A program made the position numbers and the translations under genes. Positions 45,474-53,805 of a stretch of DNA of 59,620 nucleotides are shown here, piece after piece (positions within the stretch are counted from its first letter, which is position 1; every line of letters begins with the position of its first letter). Source of the DNA: Merdicola sp905200315. Its GTDB lineage: Bacteria > Bacillota > Clostridia > TANB77 > CAG-508. The DNA is taken from assembly GCA_902461935.1 (NCBI GenBank), contig CABPZP010000009.1, positions 1 through 59,620 on the forward strand, given 5' to 3'. Under the pieces are notes generated by a model. That model searched no databases. It saw only the letters and a list, made by a program, of their open reading frames with translations, and was not told the origin of the DNA.

Positions 45474-46706
45474 CTATTTTTTTCTTCTTATAATCCATCC
45501 ATTTTCGCAATTAAATGGAATGTTAATTTTAACTGTTTGACCAGCTCTTCCTGGATTTACACTTTCTATTGCTTCTTCTGTTTCACTATCCCACATTTGT
45601 TTTATTTCAAATTCTTTTGATTCTATTTCTCCTGGAATAATTACTTCTAAAAAGTCTCCTACTTTTAATTTATTTTTTATTTCTACTATAGATTTTTCAC
45701 TATCATATTCTATCAATTTTCCTCCATATTCAAAATTAGGATTGTATTGTTTTCCCTCGTATTCTTGAAAATCTCTATTATTTCTATCATTAAAATAAAA
45801 TGTTGTTAAACTTCTTGTTTTTACTTTTTCTATTTCATTTAAATATTTTTTATAATCATATTGTTCAGGATTTTCAAAGTAATCATCAATAGCAGTTCTA
45901 TATGCATTTATAACTGTTGCTAGATAATATTCTGTTTTTAATCTTCCTTCAATTTTCAAACTATCTAATTCCATTTCTATTATTTCTGGAATTTCTTTAA
46001 TTAAGCATAAATCTTTTGAAGAAAAAATATATGTACCATTTTTATCATCATCTACAGGCATTAAATTTCCCGGATTATTTTTTTCTTCAACATATACATT
46101 ATATGCCCATCTACAACTTTGTGCACAATCTCCTAAGTTTGCACTTCTACAAGCTAAGAAATCACTTAAGAAACATCTACCTGAATACCCAAAGCAAATA
46201 GCTCCATGAGCAAACATTTCTATTTCCAAATCTTTAGGCTTATTTTCTATCATATATTTTATTTGCTCTTTGTTTAGCTCTCTTGCAAGAATAATTCTTT
46301 TAGCTCCATTTTTATACCAGAAATTTGCTGAATGTAAACTAACTGTATTTGCTTGTGTACTTATATGTATATCAACATCTGGTGCAACTTCTTTAACTAT
46401 GTCTACAACGCCACCATCGGCAACTATTATTCCATCTACTTTTAAATCGTTTAATATTTTAGCTTGTTTTTTTATTTCTTCATAAGATTCATCCCATGCA
46501 AAAATATTAATTGCAACATGAACTCTTTTTCCTAATTTATGAGCATATTCTATTGTTTTTACTAAATCGCTATCATCCATTTCTGCTCTTGTTCTTAATG
46601 AAAGTGAAGAAGTTCCACAATATATAGCATCTGCACCATACATAAATGCAGTTTTTGCTTTTTCAAATGAACCTGCTGGTGCAAGTAATTCTGGTTTTTT
46701 CATCAT
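45474..46706 (-). CDS. U32 family peptidase / RNA-modification type protein
   Basis: 410 residues with the family start KPELLAPAGSFEKAKTAFMY, GADAIYCGTSSLSLRT, MFAHGAICFGYSGRCFLSDF and the cysteine set in RSANLGDCAQSCRWAY plus SLKIEGRLKTEYYLATVINA. Relatives include YrrO/YrrN, RlhA and TrhP, iron-sulfur proteins for RNA hydroxylation; true peptidase activity is doubtful. Function in this organism is inferred from family only. Confidence 0.9.
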   Translation of the reverse strand: MMKKPELLAPAGSFEKAKTAFMYGADAIYCGTSSLSLRTRAEMDDSDLVKTIEYAHKLGKRVHVAINIFAWDESYEEIKKQAKILNDLKVDGIIVADGGVVDIVKEVAPDVDIHISTQANTVSLHSANFWYKNGAKRIILARELNKEQIKYMIENKPKDLEIEMFAHGAICFGYSGRCFLSDFLACRSANLGDCAQSCRWAYNVYVEEKNNPGNLMPVDDDKNGTYIFSSKDLCLIKEIPEIIEMELDSLKIEGRLKTEYYLATVINAYRTAIDDYFENPEQYDYKKYLNEIEKVKTRSLTTFYFNDRNNRDFQEYEGKQYNPNFEYGGKLIEYDSEKSIVEIKNKLKVGDFLEVIIPGEIESKEFEIKQMWDSETEEAIESVNPGRAGQTVKINIPFNCENGWIIRRKK

Positions 46707-46797
46707 AAATCTCCTTTTTATTTTGTTTTGTACATTATATATTTGATAAACGCAAAAATCAAGAAATTGCTACGAAATTTTTAATTTTAATATAAAA

Positions 46798-46821
46798 AGG
46801 CGACCACTGGTCGCCCCTACA
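46798..46821. repeat. Dispersed palindromic repeat, GACCACTGGTC variant
   Basis: GGCGACCACTGGTCGCCCCT with the family edge CCCTACATAA. Confidence 0.8.
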
Positions 46822-46842
46822 TAAAAATCAAATTTTTATATT

Positions 46843-47004
46843 TTATTTGTTTTTATAGCTTGAACATTGTGATTCGTCTGATTTTCCTGTATTACAATTT
46901 GGAATTGGTGTTACAACTATTTGTTCTAATGAACATAATTTTTGTCTATTTATATTGTATTTACAACTTTCTACTGTACAATTTATTTTTTGATTTTCAT
47001 TCAT
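46843..47004 (-). CDS. DUF1540 domain protein
   Basis: 53 residues, read directly from the sequence. ATG at 47004 behind GGAGGTGCG, stop at 46843. NCTVESCKYNINRQKLCSLE, then VVTPIPNC and SQCSSYKN match the single DUF1540 pattern with four cysteines, a small clostridial domain probably binding metal. Function unknown. Confidence 0.8.
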   Translation of the reverse strand: MNENQKINCTVESCKYNINRQKLCSLEQIVVTPIPNCNTGKSDESQCSSYKNK

Positions 47005-47043
47005 TTTTACGCACCTCCAAATTTAGTATATCCTAAAAAAAGA

Positions 47044-47070
47044 AAGAATACTCAAATTTTGAGTATTCTT
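47044..47070 (-). terminator. Terminator of the IF-1-like gene
   Basis: 13-bp stem AAGAATACTCAAA / TTTGAGTATTCTT followed on the minus strand by TCTTTTTTT. Confidence 0.85.
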
Positions 47071-47103
47071 AAATGTTTATAGACAGGTTACATGTTTTAT
47101 TTA

Positions 47104-47328
47104 CTACAATCTTTTTAATATACGACCCTTTAAGTCATTACAATCGATTTCTACCTCAACTGTATCTCCTACAACCAGCCGAATATTGTTCATTTTTATC
47201 TTTCCACATACATAAGCATCCTTTATAACATAAGGACCTTTTTCTGTTTGTATTTCAACACAAAATTTTCCTCCTGGATTGTGCTTAATAATTTTGCCTT
47301 CAATTGTGAACTTTTGTTCTTTATTCAT
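47104..47328 (-). CDS. IF-1-like S1/OB-fold protein (initiation factor IF-1 paralogue)
   Basis: 74 residues, the size of IF-1, behind CAGGAGGA. Pattern FTIEGKIIKHNPGGKFCVEI, GKIKMNNIRLVVGDTVEVEI and LKGRILKRL follows the IF-1 OB fold, including the conserved Asn-x-Ile-Arg. It is a stand-alone gene, not in a ribosomal operon, and is more divergent than housekeeping IF-1, so probably a paralogue. The conserved Arg is encoded by CGG, the only such codon I found outside the island apart from frameshift sites. Confidence 0.75.
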   Translation of the reverse strand: MNKEQKFTIEGKIIKHNPGGKFCVEIQTEKGPYVIKDAYVCGKIKMNNIRLVVGDTVEVEIDCNDLKGRILKRL

Positions 47329-47487
47329 ACCGTTAAAATCCTCCTGTCTATTTCTCTACAAATGTCTATAAACTTTTATTATTATAACATAATTCGACAT
47401 AATTTTCAAGAAAGATTCGTAATTTTGGCTTATATTTATTTTTTAAGTAAACTAAATACATTCACCTAAACAACATTTGAGAATATT

Positions 47488-48159
47488 TTATTGTTCTTGT
47501 TCTTCTTTTGCCCATATTATTAATCTTTTTGAACTATCATCTGTACATGTTGATAATGATATTTCTTTTTTCCCTGCTGTATCTCTTAACATATAGTCTG
47601 TATCTTCTGGAGTTGTTTCGTATTTATTATATATAACATATTTAACCTTTGTTCCAGAATTATCTGTTATGTATATATTATCTCCATTTGCTAGTTTTTT
47701 ATTGTTTGAGAAAAATAAACTATTTCTATAGTTATGACCTACTATTACTGTATTTCCTACTTGATTTAAACCTACTCCGTATTGAATTGCAACTGATGTT
47801 TCTAATCCTTTTTTTGAAACTTTCGTAAGAACTGGATATTTTATATTTGTTTTTGGAATTTCTATTGTTCCAGAAACGTCAAATCCCTTATATTTATATG
47901 TTTTTGTACCAGTAGAACTTTCAGATGATTCTATGTTATCTAAAGGATTTTCGGCACTATTATTATTTTCACTATTTTCATCATTATCTTTTACATCATT
48001 TTCAAATTGTTGTGCAAATTTTTCTGCTTCATTTTGTGTACGAAATTTTTTTATTAAGTCAAAACCTAAATAACCTAATAAGCCCACTATTCCTACTATA
48101 ACAACAATTAGTAATATTGTTAAAAATTTGCTATATCTACTATCAAATTTATCAAACAT
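47488..48159 (-). CDS. Sortase
   Basis: Cell-surface transpeptidase. 223 residues: an N-terminal membrane anchor (ILLIVVIVGIVGLLGYLGF), an acidic linker, then the sortase domain with SGTIEIPKTNIKYPVLTKVS, catalytic His in IVGHNYRNSLFFS, catalytic Cys in ISLSTCTDD and Arg in KRLIIWAKEE. Class not certain (B/D-like). It may act on the LPxTG-type surface proteins, none of which is visible here. Confidence 0.9.
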   Translation of the reverse strand: MFDKFDSRYSKFLTILLIVVIVGIVGLLGYLGFDLIKKFRTQNEAEKFAQQFENDVKDNDENSENNNSAENPLDNIESSESSTGTKTYKYKGFDVSGTIEIPKTNIKYPVLTKVSKKGLETSVAIQYGVGLNQVGNTVIVGHNYRNSLFFSNNKKLANGDNIYITDNSGTKVKYVIYNKYETTPEDTDYMLRDTAGKKEISLSTCTDDSSKRLIIWAKEEQEQ

Positions 48160-48239
48160 TTTATTCTCTCCTTTTTTCTTATGTTTTTCTCACTTAATAA
48201 TATTATAACATATATGCTATATATCTTGTAAAGTATTTT

Positions 48240-48827
48240 TTACTTTTTTTGTGTAATGGCTAATCCATCTCCAACTTCTAATATTTGTGTTTCTAATTCA
48301 ATATTCTCTGTTGTTTGTTTTATATATTCGCGTAGATTTCTTACTGCTGTACGTTGTTTATGTTTATTATAATCACTTAATACATACCCCTTATATAAAA
48401 TATTGTCTGCAAAAATTATTCCTTTTTCATCTAACATTCGTAAGGCTTGTTCTAAGAAAAATGTATATTTTCCTTTTGCTGCATCTATAAATATTGCATC
48501 ATATTTGTTATTTAATGTAGGTAATATTTCTACTGCATCTCCTTCATATATATTTATTTTACTATCTAATTTCATTTCTTTTATATTCTCTTTTGCTTCT
48601 GCTATTCTTTCTTCATCTCTTTCTATTGTGTCAATTATTCCATCTTCAGCTAGGTATTTTGAAAAACATATTGCAGAATATCCAACTGCTGTTCCAATTT
48701 CTAATATTCTCTTTGGTTTCATTTCTTTTAAATATGTATCTATAACTTCTAAGGTGTCATCCATTATAATTGGAATGTGTTCTTCTAGGGCTTTTTCTTT
48801 TATTATTTTTAATTTTTCTTCGTTCAT
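48240..48827 (-). CDS. O-methyltransferase (TrmR/YrrM type)
   Basis: 195 residues, SAM-dependent family 3 O-methyltransferase: IPIIMDDTLEVIDTYLKEMK, PKRILEIGTAVGYSAICFSK, IDTIERDEERIAEAKENI, YDAIFIDAAKGKYTFFLEQA and FADNILYKGYV. Bacillus TrmR methylates 5-hydroxyuridine at tRNA position 34; the same role is likely here, possibly after hydroxylation by a U32-type protein like the one at 45474. Confidence 0.87.
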   Translation of the reverse strand: MNEEKLKIIKEKALEEHIPIIMDDTLEVIDTYLKEMKPKRILEIGTAVGYSAICFSKYLAEDGIIDTIERDEERIAEAKENIKEMKLDSKINIYEGDAVEILPTLNNKYDAIFIDAAKGKYTFFLEQALRMLDEKGIIFADNILYKGYVLSDYNKHKQRTAVRNLREYIKQTTENIELETQILEVGDGLAITQKK

Positions 48828-48851
48828 TTTATATTTCCTTTCAAACCTAAA

Positions 48852-48875
48852 CAGGCGACCAAAATTGGTCGCCTG
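48852..48875 (-). terminator. Palindromic repeat used as terminator of typA
   Basis: CAGGCGACC AAAA TTGGTCGCCTG lies 6 nt after the typA stop. It combines the GGCGACC repeat family core with a terminator-like position, although only a short T stretch follows. Confidence 0.6.
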
Positions 48876-48880
48876 CTTCT

Positions 48881-50701
48881 TTATTTTGCACTATTTCTAG
48901 CTGCTCTTTCTCTTTCTTTTGAATCTAATATTTTCTTTCTTAGACGAATATTTTTTGGTGTTACTTCTACTAGTTCATCATCTTGTATAAATTCTATTGC
49001 TTTTTCTAATGACATTTGAATTGGTGGTACTAAACGTAGTGCATCATCTGAACCAGAAGCTCTTGTGTTTGTTAAATGTTTTTCTTTACATACATTTATT
49101 GCTAAGTCTTCTCCTCTTGAATTTAGTCCAACTATCATTCCTTCATATACTTCTACTCCAGGTCCTATAAATAATTCCCCTTTATCTTGAGCATTATATA
49201 AACCATATGTTACAGATTTTCCACTCTCGAATGCAACTATTGTTCCTCTAACACGAGCTACAACATCACCTTTGAATGGTTCATAACAATCAAATATGTG
49301 GTTCATTGTTCCTTCACCTTTTGTATCTGTTAAAAATTCTGTTCTATAACCAATTAATCCTCTAGCTGGTATTCTAAATTCTATTTTTGTATGTCCTTCT
49401 TCTGCTGGTTCCATGTTTTTCATTTCTGCTTTTCTCATTCCTAATTTTTCTATTACATTTCCTATACAATCGTCTGGAACGTTTACAACTAGGTTTTCTA
49501 TTGGTTCACATTTTACACCATCAATTTCTTTTATAATAACTTTTGGACGAGATACTAAAAGTTCAAATCCTTCTCTTCTCATTGTTTCTATTAATACTGA
49601 TAAGTGTAATTCTCCTCTACCAGATACTTCGAAAGAGTCTGCTGAATCTGTATCTTTTACACGTAAACTTACATTTCTTTCTAGTTCTTTATATAGTCTA
49701 TCTCTAATGTGTCTTGATGTAATAAATTTTCCTTCTCTTCCTGCAAGTGGTCCATTGTTTACACTAAATGTCATTGAAACTGTTGGTTCGTCTATATCTA
49801 CAAATGGTATTTTTTCTGGATTGTTTAAGTCACATATTGTGTCTCCTATGTTGATTTCTGGTATTCCTGCAATTTCTATTATGTCTCCGGCTTTTCCTTC
49901 TTCAACTTCTACTTTATTTAATCCCATATGTGTATATACTTTAGAAATTCTTCCTTGTGTTATTTTATCTTCTTTTCCACATATTGCAACTGGCATTCCT
50001 ACTTTCATAATTCCACGTTCTACTCTACCTACTGCAATTCTTCCAACATAATCGTCATAATCTATGTTAGATACTAACATTTGTGCTGGTCCTTCTTCAT
50101 CACATTTTGGTGCATTAATTTCATTAATTATTGTTTCAAAAATACAGTTAACATTATCTGTTTCATCTTCTAAATTCATTTTTGCAATTCCATTTTTAGC
50201 TGATGCATATATAACTGGAAATTCTAATTGTTCTTCGTTTGCATCTAATTCTATAAATAAGTCTAAAACTTTATCTACAACTTTTAATGGTTCTGAACCT
50301 GGTCTATCTATTTTGTTTATTACAACTATTGGTTTTAAGTTTAATGCTAATGATTTTTTTAGAACTTCTCTTGTTTGTGGCATTGGTCCTTCAAAAGCAT
50401 CTACTAATAATAAAACACCATCAACTGTTTTTAAAACTCTTTCAACTTCTCCTCCAAAGTCTGCATGTCCTGGTGTATCTACTATATTTATTTTTACACC
50501 ATTGTACATTACAGATGTGTTTTTAGAAAGAATTGTTATTCCTCTTTCTTTTTCTAGGTCATTTGAGTCCATTATTCTTTCATCTACTTGTTCGTTTTCT
50601 CTAAAAACATGACTTTGTTTTAGTAGTGCATCTACTAAAGTTGTTTTTCCGTGGTCTACGTGAGCTATTATTGCTATGTTTCTTATTTTATCGTTTATCA
50701 T
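48881..50701 (-). CDS. typA: Ribosome-associated GTPase TypA/BipA
   Basis: Translational GTPase involved in 50S assembly and stress growth. 606 residues with AHVDHGKTTLVDALLKQS, DTPGHADFGGEVERVL, NKIDRPGSEP, EF-G-like domains and the BipA C-terminal domain (GTMNHIFDCYEPFKGDV, GLNSRGEDLAINVCKEKHLT). Normal length. A structured leader lies upstream (50734-50781). Confidence 0.97.
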   Translation of the reverse strand: MINDKIRNIAIIAHVDHGKTTLVDALLKQSHVFRENEQVDERIMDSNDLEKERGITILSKNTSVMYNGVKINIVDTPGHADFGGEVERVLKTVDGVLLLVDAFEGPMPQTREVLKKSLALNLKPIVVINKIDRPGSEPLKVVDKVLDLFIELDANEEQLEFPVIYASAKNGIAKMNLEDETDNVNCIFETIINEINAPKCDEEGPAQMLVSNIDYDDYVGRIAVGRVERGIMKVGMPVAICGKEDKITQGRISKVYTHMGLNKVEVEEGKAGDIIEIAGIPEINIGDTICDLNNPEKIPFVDIDEPTVSMTFSVNNGPLAGREGKFITSRHIRDRLYKELERNVSLRVKDTDSADSFEVSGRGELHLSVLIETMRREGFELLVSRPKVIIKEIDGVKCEPIENLVVNVPDDCIGNVIEKLGMRKAEMKNMEPAEEGHTKIEFRIPARGLIGYRTEFLTDTKGEGTMNHIFDCYEPFKGDVVARVRGTIVAFESGKSVTYGLYNAQDKGELFIGPGVEVYEGMIVGLNSRGEDLAINVCKEKHLTNTRASGSDDALRLVPPIQMSLEKAIEFIQDDELVEVTPKNIRLRKKILDSKERERAARNSAK

Positions 50702-50733
50702 TTTTATATCTCCTTCTCTTTTCTTAAGACAGA

Positions 50734-50781
50734 GGACACACCTTTTATCTATGGTAGCTTTTTACAGCTTAAGGTATGTCC
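50734..50781 (-). promoter_or_regulatory. Stem-loop in the typA leader
   Basis: 11-bp stem GGACATACCTT / AAGGTGTGTCC (one G-U) around an inner AGCT hairpin, ending 33 nt before the start codon. No T run. Could be a regulatory RNA structure; I do not recognise a known class. Confidence 0.5.
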
Positions 50782-50853
50782 CGCTTCCCATATTATTTAT
50801 TAATGTCTTTATTTTAGTATTATCAAATTATAAAATAACGTTTTTATTATATA

Positions 50854-52278
50854 TTATTTTGCTGTTTCTGTCAACATAATTATTGTGTCCATTATTTCTT
50901 TTGTTGTTTCTTCTAATTTTTCTTTATCTGGATTTTTTTCTTTTTGTTCATTATAGTTTAATGTTTTTCCTATATTTACTATAACTCTGTTTGTTTTTGT
51001 TGTTTTAATTCCTACTGGTAATACTTTTGATCCTGTTCTTAATGCCATATAAGCTGTTCCAGTTTTTACTTTTACTTTTTTTGCAAGACCATTTGTTGTT
51101 CCTTCTGGAAATATTCCTAAGGCATCTCCTTGGTTGAGTGCTTGCAATGATTGTTTCATTGCATACATATCTTGTTTTCCTCTTTTTACGGGAATTACAT
51201 TGAATAAATATGCAAACCATCTTAGAAAGGCATTATTTAACAATTCTATTTTCGCCATAAAATATACTTTTTTTCTACCCGTTGTAAATATTTCTATAAT
51301 AGGAACTTTTATAAATTCTACATGGTTTCCACATAGTATAAATGGTTCATCTTTTGGAACATTTTCTTTTCCTATTACTTTTACTCTAAATACTATTTTG
51401 TATAGTACCCATAGTATGCTTCTTACAATTTCTCTTTGTATTATTTTTGATAGGGGTTCTTTTTTGGTTACTTTTAATTTTTCTATTGTTTTTTCTTGTT
51501 TTGTTTTTTTTGGGTCGACAGAGGCGTCGACCCCTACATTTTTTATTTTATCATTTTTGTTTTTCTTTTGGTCGACAGAGGCGTCGACCTCTACATTTTT
51601 TATTTTATTATTTTTTTGTTTTTTTTTATTTATAATGTCTATTACTTTTTGTACGTTTTCTTCTATTGTTCCGTGTGTTCCATCTACTACTATTGCATCT
51701 TTTGCTACTTTTAATGCTCCCATTTCTTTATTTTTGTCGTTTTCATCTCTTGCTATTATTCCTGCTAAAACTTCTTCATAAGTTGATTGTATTCCTGCTT
51801 CTTCATTTTGTTTTTGTCTTCTTCTAGCTCTTTCTTCTGGCTCCGCATCTAAATATATTTTTACATCAGCATTTGGAAATACATATGTTCCTATGTCTCT
51901 GCCTTCCATTATTACGTCTTTTCCTTCTGCAAGTTTTCTTTGTAAGTCTACCATTTTGTATCTTACAAATTTTAATGCAGATACTTGTGATACCATGCTA
52001 TTTACTTCATTACTTCTTATTTCTTTTGAAACATCTTCATCATTTAAAAATGTATGTTGTTCTCCATTTATGCTTTTAAACTCTATTTTGCTTTTTTCTA
52101 GTATTTCTTTTATTTTTTCTTCTTCTTCTAATTTTACATTTTTTTTAATCATAGCAAGTGTTATACATCTGTAAGTTGCACCTGTATCTATGGTAACTAA
52201 CCCTAATTTTTCTGCAACTATTTTTGTAATAGTACCTTTTCCTGTTCCTGCAGGACCATCAATAGCAACAATAAACAT
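50854..52278 (-). CDS. cmk: Cytidylate kinase fused to a PlsC-type acyltransferase domain
   Basis: 474 residues. Residues 1-215 are cytidylate kinase (IDGPAGTGKGTITKIVAEKL, DTGATYRCITLAM, GRDIGTYVFPNADVKIYL). Residues ~215-270 are a Lys/Asn-rich linker with two translated palindromic repeats (NVGVDASVDP and NVEVDASVDQ). The rest is a 1-acylglycerol-3-phosphate acyltransferase fold with IFPEGTTNGL and VLPVGIK. In the acyltransferase the HX4D catalytic motif reads HVEFIK, so the Asp is missing. cmk and plsC are neighbours in many Bacillota; fusion of the two is less usual. Confidence 0.9.
   Translation of the reverse strand: MFIVAIDGPAGTGKGTITKIVAEKLGLVTIDTGATYRCITLAMIKKNVKLEEEEKIKEILEKSKIEFKSINGEQHTFLNDEDVSKEIRSNEVNSMVSQVSALKFVRYKMVDLQRKLAEGKDVIMEGRDIGTYVFPNADVKIYLDAEPEERARRRQKQNEEAGIQSTYEEVLAGIIARDENDKNKEMGALKVAKDAIVVDGTHGTIEENVQKVIDIINKKKQKNNKIKNVEVDASVDQKKNKNDKIKNVGVDASVDPKKTKQEKTIEKLKVTKKEPLSKIIQREIVRSILWVLYKIVFRVKVIGKENVPKDEPFILCGNHVEFIKVPIIEIFTTGRKKVYFMAKIELLNNAFLRWFAYLFNVIPVKRGKQDMYAMKQSLQALNQGDALGIFPEGTTNGLAKKVKVKTGTAYMALRTGSKVLPVGIKTTKTNRVIVNIGKTLNYNEQKEKNPDKEKLEETTKEIMDTIIMLTETAK
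51511..51540. repeat. Dispersed palindromic repeat inside cmk-plsC, copy a
   Basis: GGGTCGACAGAGGCGTCGAC then CCCTACA. Translated as VGVDASVDP in the linker. Confidence 0.88.
51569..51597. repeat. Dispersed palindromic repeat inside cmk-plsC, copy b
   Basis: GGTCGACAGAGGCGTCGACC then TCTACA. 57 bp from copy a and part of a tandem duplication that includes flanking linker codons. Confidence 0.88.
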
Positions 52279-52295
52279 TTTTTATTTCTCCTTTA

Positions 52296-53129
52296 TTAAT
52301 TATTTTCTGGTATTTGTATACCTTTTGCAACTATATCCATTTTTTCTACTGTCATTGCAGTATATTTTTCTATCTCTCTTATAGATTTTTCTCTAAAGTG
52401 TGTAAGTGTTTCTTTTATATTATAACCATACATTAAAATTACTTCCAAATAAATTGTTTCTACCTGATTTTCTGTAGATACTCTTGTTTTTGTAACTCTA
52501 TATATTCCCTTTTCTTTTTTTGCTATATGTTCTATTATTTGTCTGAAAACTGTATCTGATATTGTGAATTTTCCCATATAACTAAAAGTTGGCCTTATCA
52601 TAGATTTTTCTGCAACATATGGTTTATCTCCTTTTCCTTTATGTTTAAAAATTTGTAATGGATCTAAAATATATCCACTAAAATCTTTTTTTAATTCAAA
52701 GGTTGGTACTGGAATTACGTGTTTTCCTTCTGTTACTCTCATTCTTCTTGCTTCTTCCATTTCTTCTTGTGTTGCATAATCTTGAATATAGACTATTTTT
52801 TCAATCTTAGGTAATCCTAAATTTGCTGCAATTTTTTCTACCATTCCATCTGATGTTCCTAATATTAGTATTCCTTCTGGCTTATATTTTTTTATTGCTT
52901 TTAAAACTTCTTTTTTCTTATCTTCTTCCAAAAATAATGCATTTTTTACTGTTTCTATTTTTGTTGGAGCTTTTTTTGCTGAAATTCCAGCAATAATTTC
53001 ATTACCTTTTATTAATAACCCATCATCTATTATATAATTTATATTATTTTCTCCTGCAACCATTTGTGCTCTATAGCTTTTACCTGTTCCTGATGGTCCT
53101 ACAAAAGCCATAACTCTTATTTTATTCAT
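52296..53129 (-). CDS. P-loop ATPase with C-terminal Asp23/Gls24-like domain
   Basis: 277 residues from the ATG at 53129 behind TAGGAGAA. N-terminal P-loop VMAFVGPSGTGKSYRAQMVA and a nucleotide-kinase-like core (EGILILGTSDGMVEKIAANL). The C-terminal ~100 residues (SDTVFRQIIEHIAKKEKGIY, VSTENQVETIYLEVILMYGY) resemble the Asp23/Gls24 alkaline-shock fold. Found in clostridia next to cmk or sporulation genes; function unknown. Confidence 0.72.
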   Translation of the reverse strand: MNKIRVMAFVGPSGTGKSYRAQMVAGENNINYIIDDGLLIKGNEIIAGISAKKAPTKIETVKNALFLEEDKKKEVLKAIKKYKPEGILILGTSDGMVEKIAANLGLPKIEKIVYIQDYATQEEMEEARRMRVTEGKHVIPVPTFELKKDFSGYILDPLQIFKHKGKGDKPYVAEKSMIRPTFSYMGKFTISDTVFRQIIEHIAKKEKGIYRVTKTRVSTENQVETIYLEVILMYGYNIKETLTHFREKSIREIEKYTAMTVEKMDIVAKGIQIPENN

Positions 53130-53144
53130 ATTTTTTCTCCTAAT

Positions 53145-53186
53145 AAAAAAACAATCCTTGATATTATATATCAAAGATTGTTTTTT
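53145..53186 (-). terminator. Terminator of the M23 peptidase gene
   Basis: 11-bp outer stem AAAAAACAATC / GATTGTTTTTT with an inner TTGATAT / ATATCAA hairpin, T run on the minus strand. Confidence 0.82.
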
Positions 53187-53210
53187 GGCAAATTAAATTA
53201 TTATTAAAAA

Positions 53211-53804
53211 TTATCTTATATAATTTTTATCTTCTGAATATGGAATGTCTTCTTTTGTAAAGTTCCAAGGTTTATCAGATGTAAGTTTTCTCCATAATTG
53301 TGCATATGGCTCTTGGGTAAATTCTTGTGTTAATTCTTCAAAATTTATTTTAGGTAACACTTCTAATGGATTTATTGTGTAGTCTAATCCTGTTTCTTCT
53401 GTATTACTTTTTCTAATTTCTAAATGTAAGTGTGGGACCCTAGAACCTCCACTTGTTCCAGTAATTCCTATAACTGTATCTTTTGTTACTATATCTCCTG
53501 GTTTTACATAGTATTCTCTTAAATGTCCATATACAACTCTTCTTCCATCATCATTTAATATTTCTACTTTATTTCCATATCCATCGTTAAAACTATCATA
53601 TCCTTCTGTTGTTGTTCCATCAAATTCTGCTAATAAAACTTTTCCACTTGCTATAGGGTGTACTTCTGTGCCTATATCTGCAGTAATATCAAATCCTGAA
53701 TGTTGTCTTTGTTTAAATAATACATAGTGATTTTTTCTTATTCCATATTTATCATGTTCTGCAACCTTGTATTTAGGCTCTATTGGCCAACTATATTCTT
53801 CCAT
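53211..53804 (-). CDS. M23 (LytM) family metallopeptidase
   Basis: 197 residues from the ATG at 53804 (MEEYSW), 8 nt after AAGGAGA. LytM fold with zinc ligands in QHSGFDITAD and VPHLHLEIRK and the glycine-rich GTSGGSRVPHLH loop. Cleaves peptidoglycan cross-bridges in the family. No signal peptide is visible, so export route is unclear; a non-enzymatic or intracellular role is possible. Confidence 0.87.
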   Translation of the reverse strand: MEEYSWPIEPKYKVAEHDKYGIRKNHYVLFKQRQHSGFDITADIGTEVHPIASGKVLLAEFDGTTTEGYDSFNDGYGNKVEILNDDGRRVVYGHLREYYVKPGDIVTKDTVIGITGTSGGSRVPHLHLEIRKSNTEETGLDYTINPLEVLPKINFEELTQEFTQEPYAQLWRKLTSDKPWNFTKEDIPYSEDKNYIR

Positions 53805-53805
53805 T

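Noticed and set aside
46016..46201. Plus-strand small protein opposite the U32 gene
   Set aside because: No ribosome binding site and composition of an antisense frame.
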